Positions 45,101 to 56,900 of a stretch of 64,000 nt of DNA are shown piece after piece (within the stretch, counting starts at the first letter, position 1; each line of letters begins with the position of its first letter). The position numbers and the translations under genes are program-made. Location: the NCBI GenBank assembly GCA_007844125.1, contig CM017561.1, positions 62,105,256 to 62,169,255 on the forward strand, read 5' to 3'. Below the pieces are notes generated by a model. The model had not been told where the DNA came from. It made no database searches and worked only from the letters and a program-made list of their open reading frames with translations. The stretch is from Sinonovacula constricta. Taxonomy: Eukaryota > Mollusca > Bivalvia > Cardiida > Solecurtidae.

Positions 45101-48045
45101 TCATTTTAACAGAGGTATCACAGGGAAAGAGGTCATAAAACAATTAGTCACTCTTGATACACATGGGCTTAAGGACTACCATTAATCAGTACCACTCTAA
45201 TCACCACTCCTTTCCTGAAAACACTGCAGCAAGAGGCAGCCTGAGGCTGTGTCTAAAAATGTTAGTGATTTACTATTTATTAGCTGGAAAGAAACGGTTT
45301 TGTTGTATACATCTTCTTGTATATTGATGAGGCAAACTTCTGAGACCAAAATTTTCAATTTTTACACCCTGCCTTTGTATTTCTAGATCGCTTTACACTT
45401 GCCTTCATACATTCTGTAACGCTACACAGAATAACATTTCTGTATGATAAGTAAACCGCTGGTATTCTAATTTCCTTAGACTTCTTCACCATTCCAATTA
45501 TACTATCAGCATTCTATATAAATGAAAATGCCTGGTCCATGATTGATTCTTATTAGTTTTGCCTTCAAATCAATCATAAGAGTTGTTGAACCAAAACACT
45601 TCTTCTCATTGCAGAGAATTATTTATAATAATTAATTATAGATATACTAAGTAATAAATTAATGTTTAGTAGTTTAATTCATCCACAACCAACTGCTCTG
45701 TTTAATATAAAATTTTAAAGATATTCCCACAACTTGTTTGCTTGTCACTATGAAAATGTATTGTTTTGGACATGAACGTGTATTTATCCAATAAATTAAT
45801 CATTGTTTGAATTTAAATGTCTATTTATTTATTCTTTTATTCTAAGTCAATCTGACAAAATGAATGAGAGAACAATCTCCAGGATCACATCCATTGTAGA
45901 ATGGTGTATTAATATAGCATTAAGAAAAGCACTCCAATGAATGTGTAAACAATGCTGTCACTGGTTGATTTTTGTAATGGCATCTGAAAACTTTCTCTGT
46001 ATAACCTTATTACAAAATAAAATAATACAAGAAAAAAAAACATCAAAAAAATAATAAAGGGAATCATCACTCAAAAGTTTACAAATTTTGATTTTTTTTC
46101 CTATTTTTAATTCAGACTTGATATATTTCAGAATATGTACCTTGTTTAAAATTTAATCATTTTTTTTTTTACCTGATATTAAGTTTATGAAATTATTACA
46201 CATTAAATTAACCAAAGATTCAATGGCCTATAAACTTACTTGACTTCAACTTCTGGTTTGTTGTGTCTCTCTACATTTTGAGAGTTGAAGTTCTCCAGGC
46301 ACATGGCTGCCTCTAATGTATTCCTGATGGCTGTCAGGTATGGCTTTAATGTGGCCGACTGAAAAACAAAACACATACTGAATATGTTTGGTTGTTGGGA
46401 TTTTCATCCCACCGACAGTATTTTTACTATTTGTTGACAGTATCCAATTGAAACTAATACAGTCCTGCCTTCACTGTGTAAAGCATGGTGAGAACATCCC
46501 TGGCTAACTAATTGAGAAACTACCCTTATATTTACTTGAGGATTAGCAAGGGAGCTTACAACTGCCCTTTTTAACGACTGGTATTTTGCAGCCTGAGATT
46601 GAAACCATGGTCTCCAGTATCTGGAGCTGATGTTCTACTAATTGACGCTTCTTGATCCAGTGCATATTGAAAAACTGCATGAAAGTAAATCTCATTCTAT
46701 ATCTTGTTATTTGACCTCAAAATCTTGCTGGATCTTATAAGCCCTGTGTTTCAACTAATAAGTGTTAAAAAACACAAGGATTGATTAAGAATTATGGGAT
46801 ATGTTGCTACATTAACCTAAATGACAAAATTTAAAACATCAGCATGAATACAACAAAATGAATGGCTATTTCACACAAAACAGTCAAGAACATTAAACAA
46901 AAATAGCATTTACACAAAAACATAAAAAATATCTATGTGTTGACAATGTCTTCTCCCAAAGAACACCTGTCAACTAGAACTAGATTTTAATGTACCACCA
47001 TCTCTCTTTTAATAATACAGAAACAAATGGTATTAATCATTTGGTACTGCCTTCATTGTGGTAGTATACTAACAAGATACTATACAGATGTACACTAACC
47101 AGACATTGGTCTAACCAGCAGTAGAAATACCCTTAAAAGTTTTGTGCAAGAAAGGGTACCACAATCCTTGTTTCTACAATGTCCATATGTTGCTGCATGT
47201 GACCTGTCTTTTCTCAAGCCCCTATTCTGCTCTGCTTCTTTCTAACAGTTACAGTTAGGTTAATATAAATTAAAGAATAAAAAAGTAGCCTTATAAGTCT
47301 TCATGACTGAAATTAAACAAAAAGTCCCTTTGGGATACTTAGCAAGCAAAATCAAATGATTGTACACTTTACTTGTCAACGTTTATCGGACCAACAAAAA
47401 AAATTGTGGATTTGTACCAGGGTCCACCACCTTTTCTTGCCTTACTCCATTTTCATGATACTTCACATCTTCAAAACAAGAAGTGTGGATGCTAAATTCT
47501 TATACAACTAAGCATTTTTTATAACTTTATTACAAAGTAACAGACCCTTGACCAATTATGAAAAAGTTAAAAAATAGCAGCCCACCATTGAAATTATTTC
47601 CTTAATGCACTACATGTACATACAATACACAGCTATTTCCTTAATGCACTACTAGTGCACACAATAGACAGCTATCGTATGCTCATAAGCATCGCATAAA
47701 TGTTCATGTCATTATCACAGCAGGTTACTTCATGCAAAAACAATCGATGACCTACGATTAACACAGAGGAGTGACGTTTTATATCAACCTGTCACAGTTT
47801 ATTGCATCGATCAATCTAAGACATACACAATCATGACTACACCTTAATATTTTGTCACTTCCGCATCATTCCGGTCTAATTTGTAGGAGACAAAAACAAA
47901 TTACAAGTAAAAATACCAAAATATGACAATAGTTTATACAATTAGCAAGATATTTATGAGTTGTTAAAGAGCAAACATACACGAAACGTATATTAAACGC
48001 AAAATTAAAAGTGAGAAAACCAAGAAAACAATCGACACCCACCAT
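42131..48045 (-). CDS. ARPC4: Actin-related protein 2/3 complex subunit 4 (5 coding exons)
   Basis: Coding exons in transcript order: 48045-48043 (ATG only), 46358-46240, 44533-44422, 42878-42783, 42307-42131. Sum 507 nt, 168 aa, the same length as human ARPC4. Key segments: [91 protein letters not shown], and the end AEEFLKRF. It is the p20 subunit that with ARPC2 forms the core of the Arp2/3 complex, which nucleates branched actin filaments in the cytoplasm. The splice donor after the ATG reads GTGGGT. Introns contain a piggyBac-like element and a SINE. The 5' end faces tRNA-Tyr 115 bp away. No convincing AATAAA is seen soon after the stop. Confidence 0.97.
43160..44338. mobile_element. Non-autonomous piggyBac-like element with TTAA target sites
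   Basis: Ends CTCATTGAGCCC and GGGTCCAATGAG, inverted relative to each other, each bordered by TTAA (43156-43159, 44339-44342), the signature target of piggyBac transposases. The 1.18 kb interior has no transposase frame; near the right end it is GC-richer with GCGGCGCTCAGCGCC. Lies in ARPC4 intron 3. Confidence 0.78.
44840..44946. repeat. 54 bp tandem duplication
   Basis: Two adjacent, slightly different copies starting ATCATGAACAAAAGC at 44840 and 44894, in ARPC4 intron 2. Confidence 0.85.
46405..46665 (-). mobile_element. SINE A copy, reversed, in ARPC4 intron 1
   Basis: Plus strand shows the reversed body (CCTGCCTTCACTGTGTAAAG, TTAGCAAGGGAGCTTACAAC) and head (GATTGAAACCATGGTC, GGAGCTGATGTTCTACTAAT). 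Same family as 28445-28745. Confidence 0.75.
47596..47673. repeat. 39 bp tandem duplication
   Basis: Two imperfect copies starting ATTTCCTTAATGCACTAC at 47596 and 47635. Confidence 0.8.
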
Positions 48046-48159
48046 TTTGCTTGCTAACCGGAAATGTTGTAGTGACCTCTAGCGTCAGGAAGTATCATCT
48101 CAGTCAATGAGTGGTCTGCATATGGATTAGTACAGCTTTACAACATCGTCAGTAGACTT
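48046..48159 (-). promoter_or_regulatory. Compact divergent interval between ARPC4 and tRNA-Tyr
   Basis: Only 114 bp separate the ARPC4 start codon from the 5' end of the tRNA, so the ARPC4 5' UTR and core promoter must lie here or overlap the tRNA. No TATA box is obvious. The regulatory role is inferred from position only. Confidence 0.45.
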
Positions 48160-48246
48160 CCCGTGATAGCTCAGTTGGTAGAGCGGAGGACTGTAGATAA
48201 TCAGATTGATATCCTTAGGTCGCTGGTTCGAATCCGGCTCGCGGGA
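48160..48246 (+). tRNA. tRNA-Tyr(GTA) with a 14 nt intron
   Basis: Acceptor stem CCCGTGA pairs with TCGCGGG (one G-T pair), discriminator A. A box TAGCTCAGTTGGTAGAGCGG, anticodon loop CTGTAG/A with anticodon GTA, B box GGTTCGAATCC. The intron (48197-48210, ATAATCAGATTGAT) sits one base 3' of the anticodon, the canonical place and normal for eukaryotic tRNA-Tyr. Mature length 73 nt without CCA. A T-run at 48248-48256 serves as Pol III terminator. It looks functional, unlike the SINE heads. Confidence 0.95.
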
Positions 48247-48247
48247 G

Positions 48248-48256
48248 TTTTTTTTT
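48248..48256 (+). terminator. Pol III T-run terminator of tRNA-Tyr
   Basis: Run of T two bases after the tRNA 3' end, ample for RNA polymerase III termination. Confidence 0.85.
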
Positions 48257-50212
48257 ACCTCCAAAACTAACTTATATCTTTTTTAAACAACTATTTTGTT
48301 ACCAATTTGGAATGTTAATGTCATGTAAATGAATTGAATTGCTTAAAAATAATTTCTAATGAATAGATCTGTATCACATGTTTATGCTTAAAGCAACATG
48401 GCCACAAGTGGTTAAATTAATTTTCTTTTTGTTAAAAACAACAAAAACAAAACAACAACAAAACTTTATTGAATTAATGATCGATGGAATAACAATTATA
48501 TTACCTCTGCTCACAAAGTTATGTGTGAACATCCTAACCTCCAAAAGATTGTTACGTTTTTAAGTAAGGAAAATCAAAAGCGTTGCAACACTTTTCAACT
48601 ATTTTTAGCTGATTTTTATAATCATTTTAGTACAACAGCATAATGTAAGTGATTACTGCAGATGCAGTTTTTAAAAAAATAGTCATTAAGCCAAAGTTGA
48701 ATGGCTTGATAGTGATGTGCTTATTTAAATACATGTATGGGTGGTGTTGTTAGACTCCATGTCACATGAACCAACTCGAAACTGTGGACAAGTTGTTTCA
48801 AATGTTATATATTATATACCAATTACTGATAAAAAGTATTTAATATAATAAATAGACAGTTCTTTAATGGGGCATAATTCAAGCTATAATTTTGTTTTGT
48901 TACAAGGTCAGAACAGTCCAGGACAGAAGTTGCTGGCTTCAGATATAATTATGAAGGTGTGCTGCCACATATTTAACACAATCATAAAGACAGCGAATGA
49001 ACAAAATGATCACTGATACCTATAAATAAGAGGTCATCAAACTATCATTAGGGCACTTTAAGCTTATCACGCTTGATGTATACAGTGAACAAATAATGGC
49101 ACTAAGTTTTGGTATAATTATATCCATAGATGAACAACCATAACAAATAAAAAATACCAGTTTTTTAAAATTCCTACACAATTTTATTTTTTCATGTACT
49201 CTAGATCAATCAAACTCCTCCACAAATGTTTTTACTATCAGTTACTGTTAAAGTTGCTTTAGAAATGTGAGATCAATATTTGCCCCTGAAAAGCATGTAA
49301 CTCTCATATCAGATTTTTTTTTCTTAAGTGAATCTTTCAGTCCTTAAGTTTGTGTTGTTATTTTTTTTTAAACATACATCTACATCTAGATGGCATGTCA
49401 AAGCCATACTATCAGGGTTGTAACAGGTTATACATTTAAATATTTTAACTGACTGATAGCAATGTTGGAATTTATAGTGGTTCATTTAGGAAACAGATTT
49501 TAAATTTGTGTGTTCTAACGCCAAATATATCAAGAAAATCTATTTCCATTTTAACATTTAAAGGAAATTTCGACTTAAAAGGGACACAAATGCGAACAAC
49601 AATTTACAATGTTTTTTCCCTTGTTTGGCTGTTCTATTTCACCCCACGTACTTATTTAAAAAAAATAAAAAATATCAACAACCAACAAAATTGCATATTT
49701 TATTTTTTATCATAATTTAGTACTTATGTTATTAGTAAAATAAAACCGTTTCTTTCCGAGATAGGTTTAAGTTTCAGACGAAGGCCATGTGAACCAAAAG
49801 AACAACTTATACTATGTCAGCTTGGTCAACAATACGAAAATGGGTAGGGGAAAAAACGAAGCTATTCCAATGCAGTACAAGAAAGTGCTAGGATGCGAGA
49901 CATCCAAGGCACCGTAGAGAGCATGTGCTTAACCAAGAAAATGACTATCCTGGGAACTAAACACTCTCTTACACTGTCGATTAATTTAACAAATTAGCAA
50001 ATACTCTACTTCCCATCAGAGTTATAGTTCGTCACTGTCACATGTTTATGTGTTTTTATTTTTGGCTTCATCTGTATTTACAAGCTGCATTGCTAACTTC
50101 GGCATACCCTGGTTTCTTCTGTTTGACATACTTCGCCAAACAGCTGCAAATTCCATTAAATGGCAGCTTTTTATAATGGCAAGCTACACATTATTGTTGC
50201 AAGCAACAATGT
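48257..50212. other. AT-rich intergenic stretch
   Basis: Nearly 2 kb with no exon, RNA gene or well-defined repeat that I can support. Confidence 0.45.
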
Positions 50213-51955
50213 TAAACAAGAGTGCCATGATGGCTCTTAATCGCTCACCTGATGACACAGGCTTTTAGTAGGCTCAAATCTGGCATCAAGTAATTAAGAG
50301 TTATTTACTTTAGAAATCTTGGTGAAGATTGGGCCATTAGTGTGGCCACTGCTTTGATAACTTTTTCTAGAATTTTACCAAGTAACCTACTAAATCCACA
50401 TGACTCACGACCCAGTTATGAACTCATCAAAGATTTCATGCAGGCGAACATTCTGATCAAGTTTGGTGAAGATTGGGCCATAAATGGAGCCTCTAGTGTG
50501 TTCACAAGCTTTCTCTAAAATTTACCCGAGTGACCTAATTTTTGACACCACATGACCCAGTTATTAACTCATCCTAGATTTCATGCAGGCAAACATTCTG
50601 ATCAAGTTTAGTGAAGATTGGGCCATAAATGGGACCTCTAGTGTGTTCACAAGCTTTTTCTAAGATTTGACCTAGTGACCTCCTTTTTGACCCCACATGA
50701 CCCAATAATGAACTCGGTCAAGATCTCATGCAGACAAACATTCTGACCAAGTTTAATGAAGTTTGGCCTATAAATGTGGCCTCTAGTATGTTCACAAGAT
50801 AAATGTTACCACTAATCTCTCCTGTGCTCTAGATATTTTCACCCTTCAGTGCCTCCGAGGGACACAGGCCGGTCCATACATCTTTACAAAACACTAAATA
50901 AATACACTGCTAAAAATCCACATAGAATAATAAAGCTCTCTCTCCTCACAATCTAAGAATTTAAATAAAATTCTCACTCTGTAGGGAATGGGAGATATCC
51001 TTTGTAATTGTCAAACACGGGTATATATATCTCCCTTCCCTTCTCTCAATCTTTCGCGTCGTGTGGTCTCTTGTGGCTCTACTTCTATGATGCATGTGGA
51101 TAAATAAAAGAAATCCGACTGTCGATGGGACCGCAATATTAAAATATCAGTCCCATCATCCACATGTTAATCAGTCTTTTCTATCTATAAAATTTGATAA
51201 AAAAAATTAGACTAGTAACATAGGACAGGCCTGACACAATGTATATTGGAGACTGTGTATAGTAATGTATATAGCATTTATTATTTAAATTATTGATCTT
51301 TTAATAAAAACACTCTTAACTGGTTCTAAAAAGGTGCCACAAGCATTGGACAGAACAATATAAATTTATTTTTTAACTTTTATTTTAAACAAACTCATTT
51401 CTTGGTTTTTAAATTGTTTTATGTATATTTAGGAGGTGCTCTCAGCACCATTATATGTCCCAGAAGAGGCACTGTATTGCACTAAATTGTATTGTGTTAC
51501 AATGAGGTGAATAAGTTATATTATGTTAATTAGCTGGACTGAAACAAAAAATGTATAGTGGTAAGAAAGTGCAGATCTTAAAATTTTACAAAAATAATTT
51601 TTATGACACACACATCGCATACATACACCTCATAGAGAACACAAACATCCATACATTCTATATAGGTGCCTATTGTTAATCCATAACCATACAATAACCA
51701 TCCTTACATTTTTAATTTAATTATCCTTCCTGGCATAAGGCAACCCTCACGCCATTAAATAAAAACTTACTGCTGATATTTTATTTTAAACTCTTATATA
51801 TTAATGCTCGCCCTATAACAATAGTTATAGAAAAAAGCAAATGTTGATTGATTCACAAGCTAAAATGTTGACGACAAACGCCGGACGAAGCAGTATCACA
51901 AAAGCTCCCCTTGAGCACAACCCTTGAGCACGTTGTGCTCAGGTGAGCTTAAAAC
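50213..51955. mobile_element. Composite repeat with internal 145 bp tandem units
   Basis: Left part reads ACAAGAGTGCCATGATGGCT then CGCTCACCTGATG; the right end reads GTGCTCAGGTGAGCTTAAAA, so GCTCACCTGA appears inverted at the two ends. From 50321 to about 50810 a unit with GGTGAAGATTGGGCCATAAA, TCTAGTGTGTTCACAAGC and CACATGACCCA recurs at 50321, 50465, 50610 and 50755 (period 144-145). The rest is non-coding, with GACGACAAACGCCGGACGAA near the right end. This style is common in bivalve transcripts and genomes; the class (MITE or Helitron-like) is not settled. Confidence 0.65.
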
Positions 51956-53273
51956 GGAATACTCAGTTCTTTTCTCTGAAAAGGGTGACAGAGAACAGCT
52001 GTGATGTCCTGTTTATGCCCGTAACACTATCGCCCCCATCAAAAATGCATTCCATATGAGGCCCCGCTCTCAAGAGCAGCGCCCAAGTTAGTCCCGATTT
52101 ATGCTGTGATATATCATTTATTTTATCACACAGAAAGCTTCTTTGTTTATAGAGGATTAAAATATTAATAGTGTTAGAATGTAAAAGCGATTTTTTTTAG
52201 TGAAGGCAAGTTCATCTTAAAAAAAAATATGTAAAATATATAAAGTAAATTTATTAGTCCTTTCAGAAAGCATTGATTAAAAAGAGCAACAAATTAAAAC
52301 ATTGTATTAAAGTTTATTTTTATAACCACTTCTCCAGGATAAACAGGAAAATTTAATCAAAACAAGTCAGGTAACATAACACAACAATGAAAACAATCTC
52401 CATGCAGCATATACAAATTATACGTGGAATAGTTAGTCCTATTTACAAGACATTATACATTTACATTAAATTTTAAGAAAAAAATAACAGGGCTTTGAAA
52501 GCCACACTAGATAGCCATTAGCAAATACCTTTACCAATACCACCTTGCACATTGGATAACAAATGTCTTGTACATTAGACATAGAATATTTTCTTTCACC
52601 CAGAAACAAAGCACTAACAACAACACAAAACAACGAAGTGTTATGAACAAAAACAACAGCTACTAGTACCACTAAAAGTGGTGTCGAACAGTTTGTGATA
52701 GAACATAAGCATTTTAAAAGCAAAAATAATAAATAATAATTGTTTTCTTAATCTTTCAAGTTCCTGCTTGAATGTTGTCTCTGAGCAGCCAAATAATTAC
52801 TGGGTGAACCATATTTTGTAGACTCACCGCAAAATTTTTTTGTAAAAATCAACTAACCAGATGCTTGGCACCATATGGTAACAACACAATTATTTTTGTT
52901 ATCCGATTTATTTCATTATGAAATCAAACATCACAAAACACTGTTAAATATAAAAAAATATTTGGTAGGTAAGAACCGTTATCTACATAGAATAGGTTAA
53001 GATTAATTTGAAAATTAAAGCAATTATCTGATTGTTTTCATTAATGGTAAAACTGTCCATAGATAAAAATGAGATAGGTCAGGAATCATTTGAAACACGT
53101 GCAAACACATGCATGCCACTGTTTAAAGGTATTTGATATAGGTAGTGTTGGACACCATATTTAAAAAAATTCTTTCTATTAAATTAAAAATCCATCAAGC
53201 ATCAAAAATGATACTGAAAATAATATACAAATACAATAGAACTATTCATGCCCCAGAAACAAAATCCCTCCAA

Positions 53274-53497
53274 TCACTCTATTTCACCACTTGCTCTTTC
53301 ATACACATCATTGTCTCCCAATTTTAAAAAGACTGAGGTTTGACTCGATTCACATACATGATCAATATGCTCTGCATAATAGTACTTTACTGCATGAAAT
53401 ATTCTACCATTTTCTCCCATTAAACTGATTACCAGAATTGTTTTTTCTCCCTCTAGGTTAGCTACCAGAATGAAAAGTGTATTTATAATATGCCCCT
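53274..53497 (-). CDS. Candidate alternative terminal exon of the zinc-finger gene (or orphan exon)
   Basis: The minus strand has CTATATTTTTTTTCAG as acceptor (ending 53498), then 224 nt open to a TGA at 53276-53274: GHIINTLFILVANLEGEKT, ILVISLMGENGRIFHAVKYY and a tail ending NDVYERASGEIE. It needs one base from the previous exon. Exons 2 and 4 of the zinc-finger gene upstream on the same strand both end in that phase, so an alternative short isoform is possible. No homology recognised, and chance cannot be excluded in AT-rich sequence that might simply be 3' UTR. Confidence 0.35.
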
Positions 53498-53949
53498 CTG
53501 AAAAAAAATATAGTAAAACTTTGAGCATTCCTCATTCCCAAACCTCTATGACAGAAATCTGTAAAAACATAACATACTCAAAACAAGAGAGGAAAAAGTT
53601 TATCCATTATTTCAAGAAAATAGGGTCTCATCTGAACTTTTAACAATATACAATAACTGTTCATGATTGTAAACATTGCACATTGTAAACTAAATATAAC
53701 ATCAATTCATTATGATTGCCTAGATATAACTATTTATCTGCTTAACAAAAACTTCATTAACAGGCATGCCATGAAATCCTTATAGATGCTATGAGGGGTA
53801 ACACCCAGTTCTTAAAACTCATAAAAATACTTTCAATAAAAAACAAAGAGCACTTTATTCAAGCAAACAGTAAGTTACATCTCAACATTAACCTGTCTTA
53901 TTTATCTCTGCCACTTGTGGAATGCTAGAGTTTAAGATTTTTATTTGTG

Positions 53950-56900
53950 TTACAGACTGTTAACAATTTCTATAGTTTCTTGCTGTTGCTGCAGACCCTG
54001 ATCATCTATCATGCCTTGGGTTATAATTATTTCCCCTGGATGCTCTCCAACCTCTCCAACTTTCTCTGCCACAAGGCCAGTAATAATCTGACCATGTACG
54101 TCTGTGTAAGTGATCTGTTGATCATGTCCTGTCAGCTGAACATTGGAGCCGACCTGTACTGTATGCACACCAGTCTGTCCACCAATGCTGACTGCTTTCA
54201 GCATAGAATGCATTTTGATGTTTTGATTTTTCATTCCATCGTTAGTCATTTTTGTTGGGTTGTGGATTGAAACCCCTTGAGCGCCCGCTGCTTGCTGTAT
54301 GGTTACCACTCTAGGCTGGTTGTGTGATGAAACCGAGGCCATGTGAGCAGAGCTTTCTACTATTTGGTCATTGCTGTGTGATAGGGCATCTATTGTGGTG
54401 ATAATGTATTGCTGGTTGCCATCATACATGGCTTGTTCCACTGCCTGTTCTACTTGAACAGTTTCTCCATCGGAAGTTTCTTTCAAATAGACTGGCACAA
54501 TGTTAGGCATGTGTTGTTGAGAGAATTGAGCAAGTGTGATGGCCTCAGATATGGGTTGAGAGTCAATCCCTAGCCTAGCAGCATCTATCACGGTCTCTCC
54601 ATCCGTCTCCATAGCATGTATTTCATGAATCTGCATCTTTGTGTCTGAGTGACCATGATGGCTGTCCCCCACTTCAACCATTTCCCCATCAATTTCATGC
54701 ACCTCTGTTAGTTCAGCATTTTCTATATCAGCTTCAATGGTGCCATCCACTGCCATGTCATCATCCCCGAGCTGGTCAAGATCATGCTCCTCCTCACTTT
54801 TTATCTCTCGAACTTCAAAATTAACACCCTCTTCCATTGCCTCACCTTCATGTTTAAGCTCAAAATGTTTTTCCAGAAATTTCATCATAGTAAAACGTTT
54901 GTGACAGTTTATACAGACAAAAGGCCTTGGAGGATGAACTTTGACAATGTGTCGCTGTAGGTCAGACTTAACTTTGAAAATGCCTGTGCAGTGCGTACAG
55001 GGATAATCCCCCTCGGCATCTTGACGCTTCCAGTGAACATCCGTGTTATGCTTATGCAGATTAAATGGGGAGTGAAAGTCTTGGTTGCATTCAGTACATG
55101 TATAAGGTGGCTTGGTATCATGATAGATTTTCACGTGGCGATTCAAGTCTCGCTTTCTCTTGAACTGTTTTTGACAGATGTCACACTGAAAATCATAGTC
55201 ATTAGAATGGACTACCATATGACTTGTCAATTGACTTCTCCAGCGATACGAGGCACCACACTCACGGCACATATATCTCCCCCCACCCGTGTGTAACTTC
55301 ACATGAGACTGCAGCTGATCAATTGAAGAGAAGGACTTTTCACAAGTATTACAGCGAAAGGAGACCTCTTGTGAATGCTCAAGGATATGACGATCAAGCT
55401 CTTTGCGGCTGACAAATCTTTGCTGGCATTTCTCACAGGTGTGAGCCTTACGACCAGTATGGATGTACATGTGCTCATCAAGTTTATACTTGAAGTAGAA
55501 CTCCATCCCACACACATCACAGGTGTGTGTCAGGGATTTCTTGCCTGAGTGCTCACTGACCTGATGTTCTTTGAGTTGGTCCATAGACTCAAGGCACTGG
55601 CAGCAGTCTTCACAGAAAAACCTGTCATCAGCTCTATGATTGTTGTTCAGATGCTTCAGTAGATAACGTCGCCAAACAAATGTCTGTTCACAAAATTCAC
55701 ACTTGAATGGCCTGTTTCCTTCATGAGATTTAACATGGCGCAGTAGGTCACTCTTCTCCCAGAATGCAAACCCACACTGGCTGCATTTCCACTCCTTGTC
55801 TGTCATTGAGTGGATCTTGCGATGACGGATCAAGTGAGCATTCCTGTTAAAGGACTTGCTACAAAACTTGCACTTATATGGTTTGTCACCTGGGAAGATA
55901 AAGTTGTCAAATTTTAAATGAAAAGAAAATACAGTAAAACTTTGTAATCTCAGCATTGGAAAAGTGATATTTTTTGTTTATGTCAATGTGAGCTTGCGGG
56001 CGCAACTTTTACTTCTTTATATTTAATGTAGTATTCGTATGATATGTTGATGTTCATACGTTGTTATGTTTCATTACTATATTTTACTTTCTGGTTCCTG
56101 CATCACTATTTCAGCTAAACTACAATTCTCTGGTCTATTAGCCTGGATAAGACCATGAGCTCACAAAGGTTTGAAAACTCAATTACGAGTTACCAAGTGT
56201 TAGGTTTGAAAAGTGTAAAAAGGCCAATTAAGGCAACTTCTTGTATTCAAAAGATTAAGGTAACTGCCAACATCAAAGGATACATTTTGTGCCTGCTTTC
56301 TTGAGTGATAAGTATCACCTAAGTTACACTTTATAAACCCTACCTATCAGTTGTGGTCATTCCATCACCATGTCTACCAATACAGCACTAATATCTGAAT
56401 AATCTAGTGAAGGGCAAGTATACAACCCAGGTGGATAGCTGGATCAGAGCCATGTAGAAGTGTTAAACAGAAGCTGGAGATGAAATCTTATGAGTAAAAA
56501 TATTAAAACTACTTAATTCGATGTAGCCCAGTCAACCTAACTCCAAAACAAGGAGATAAATCACAAACTTTTGTCCAGCAAGATCGGCCAGCAAAAAATA
56601 AATAAATGGAAGGCTGAATTCCCAGATGTAAAGGCAGCTCTCCTTAAATGGTTAGATTAAAGACATTTCCAATGTGCTTTGTAAGGTTGTACATGCATGT
56701 GCAAAAATATATGTCAAGTTGTTGTTTTCAACATTTCAGTGGTATTTTTTTCCCAGACTTTACGAGTAGTATACCAATATGTACTAATATATAATGTTTC
56801 AATAAAAAATATATATCAATTTTTGTAAAAAGTTATTTACCAATTACTTGTATCCTTGTTTTAAATCACAAGTAAAAACAACCAAAAACTGTACATTTCA

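Noticed and set aside
52466..52723. 85-codon minus frame downstream of the zinc-finger gene
   Set aside because: Probably within the 3' UTR; no acceptor in phase and no similarity recognised.
54639..55412. Plus-strand frames opposite the zinc-finger exon
   Set aside because: Antisense shadows of the C2H2 coding sequence.
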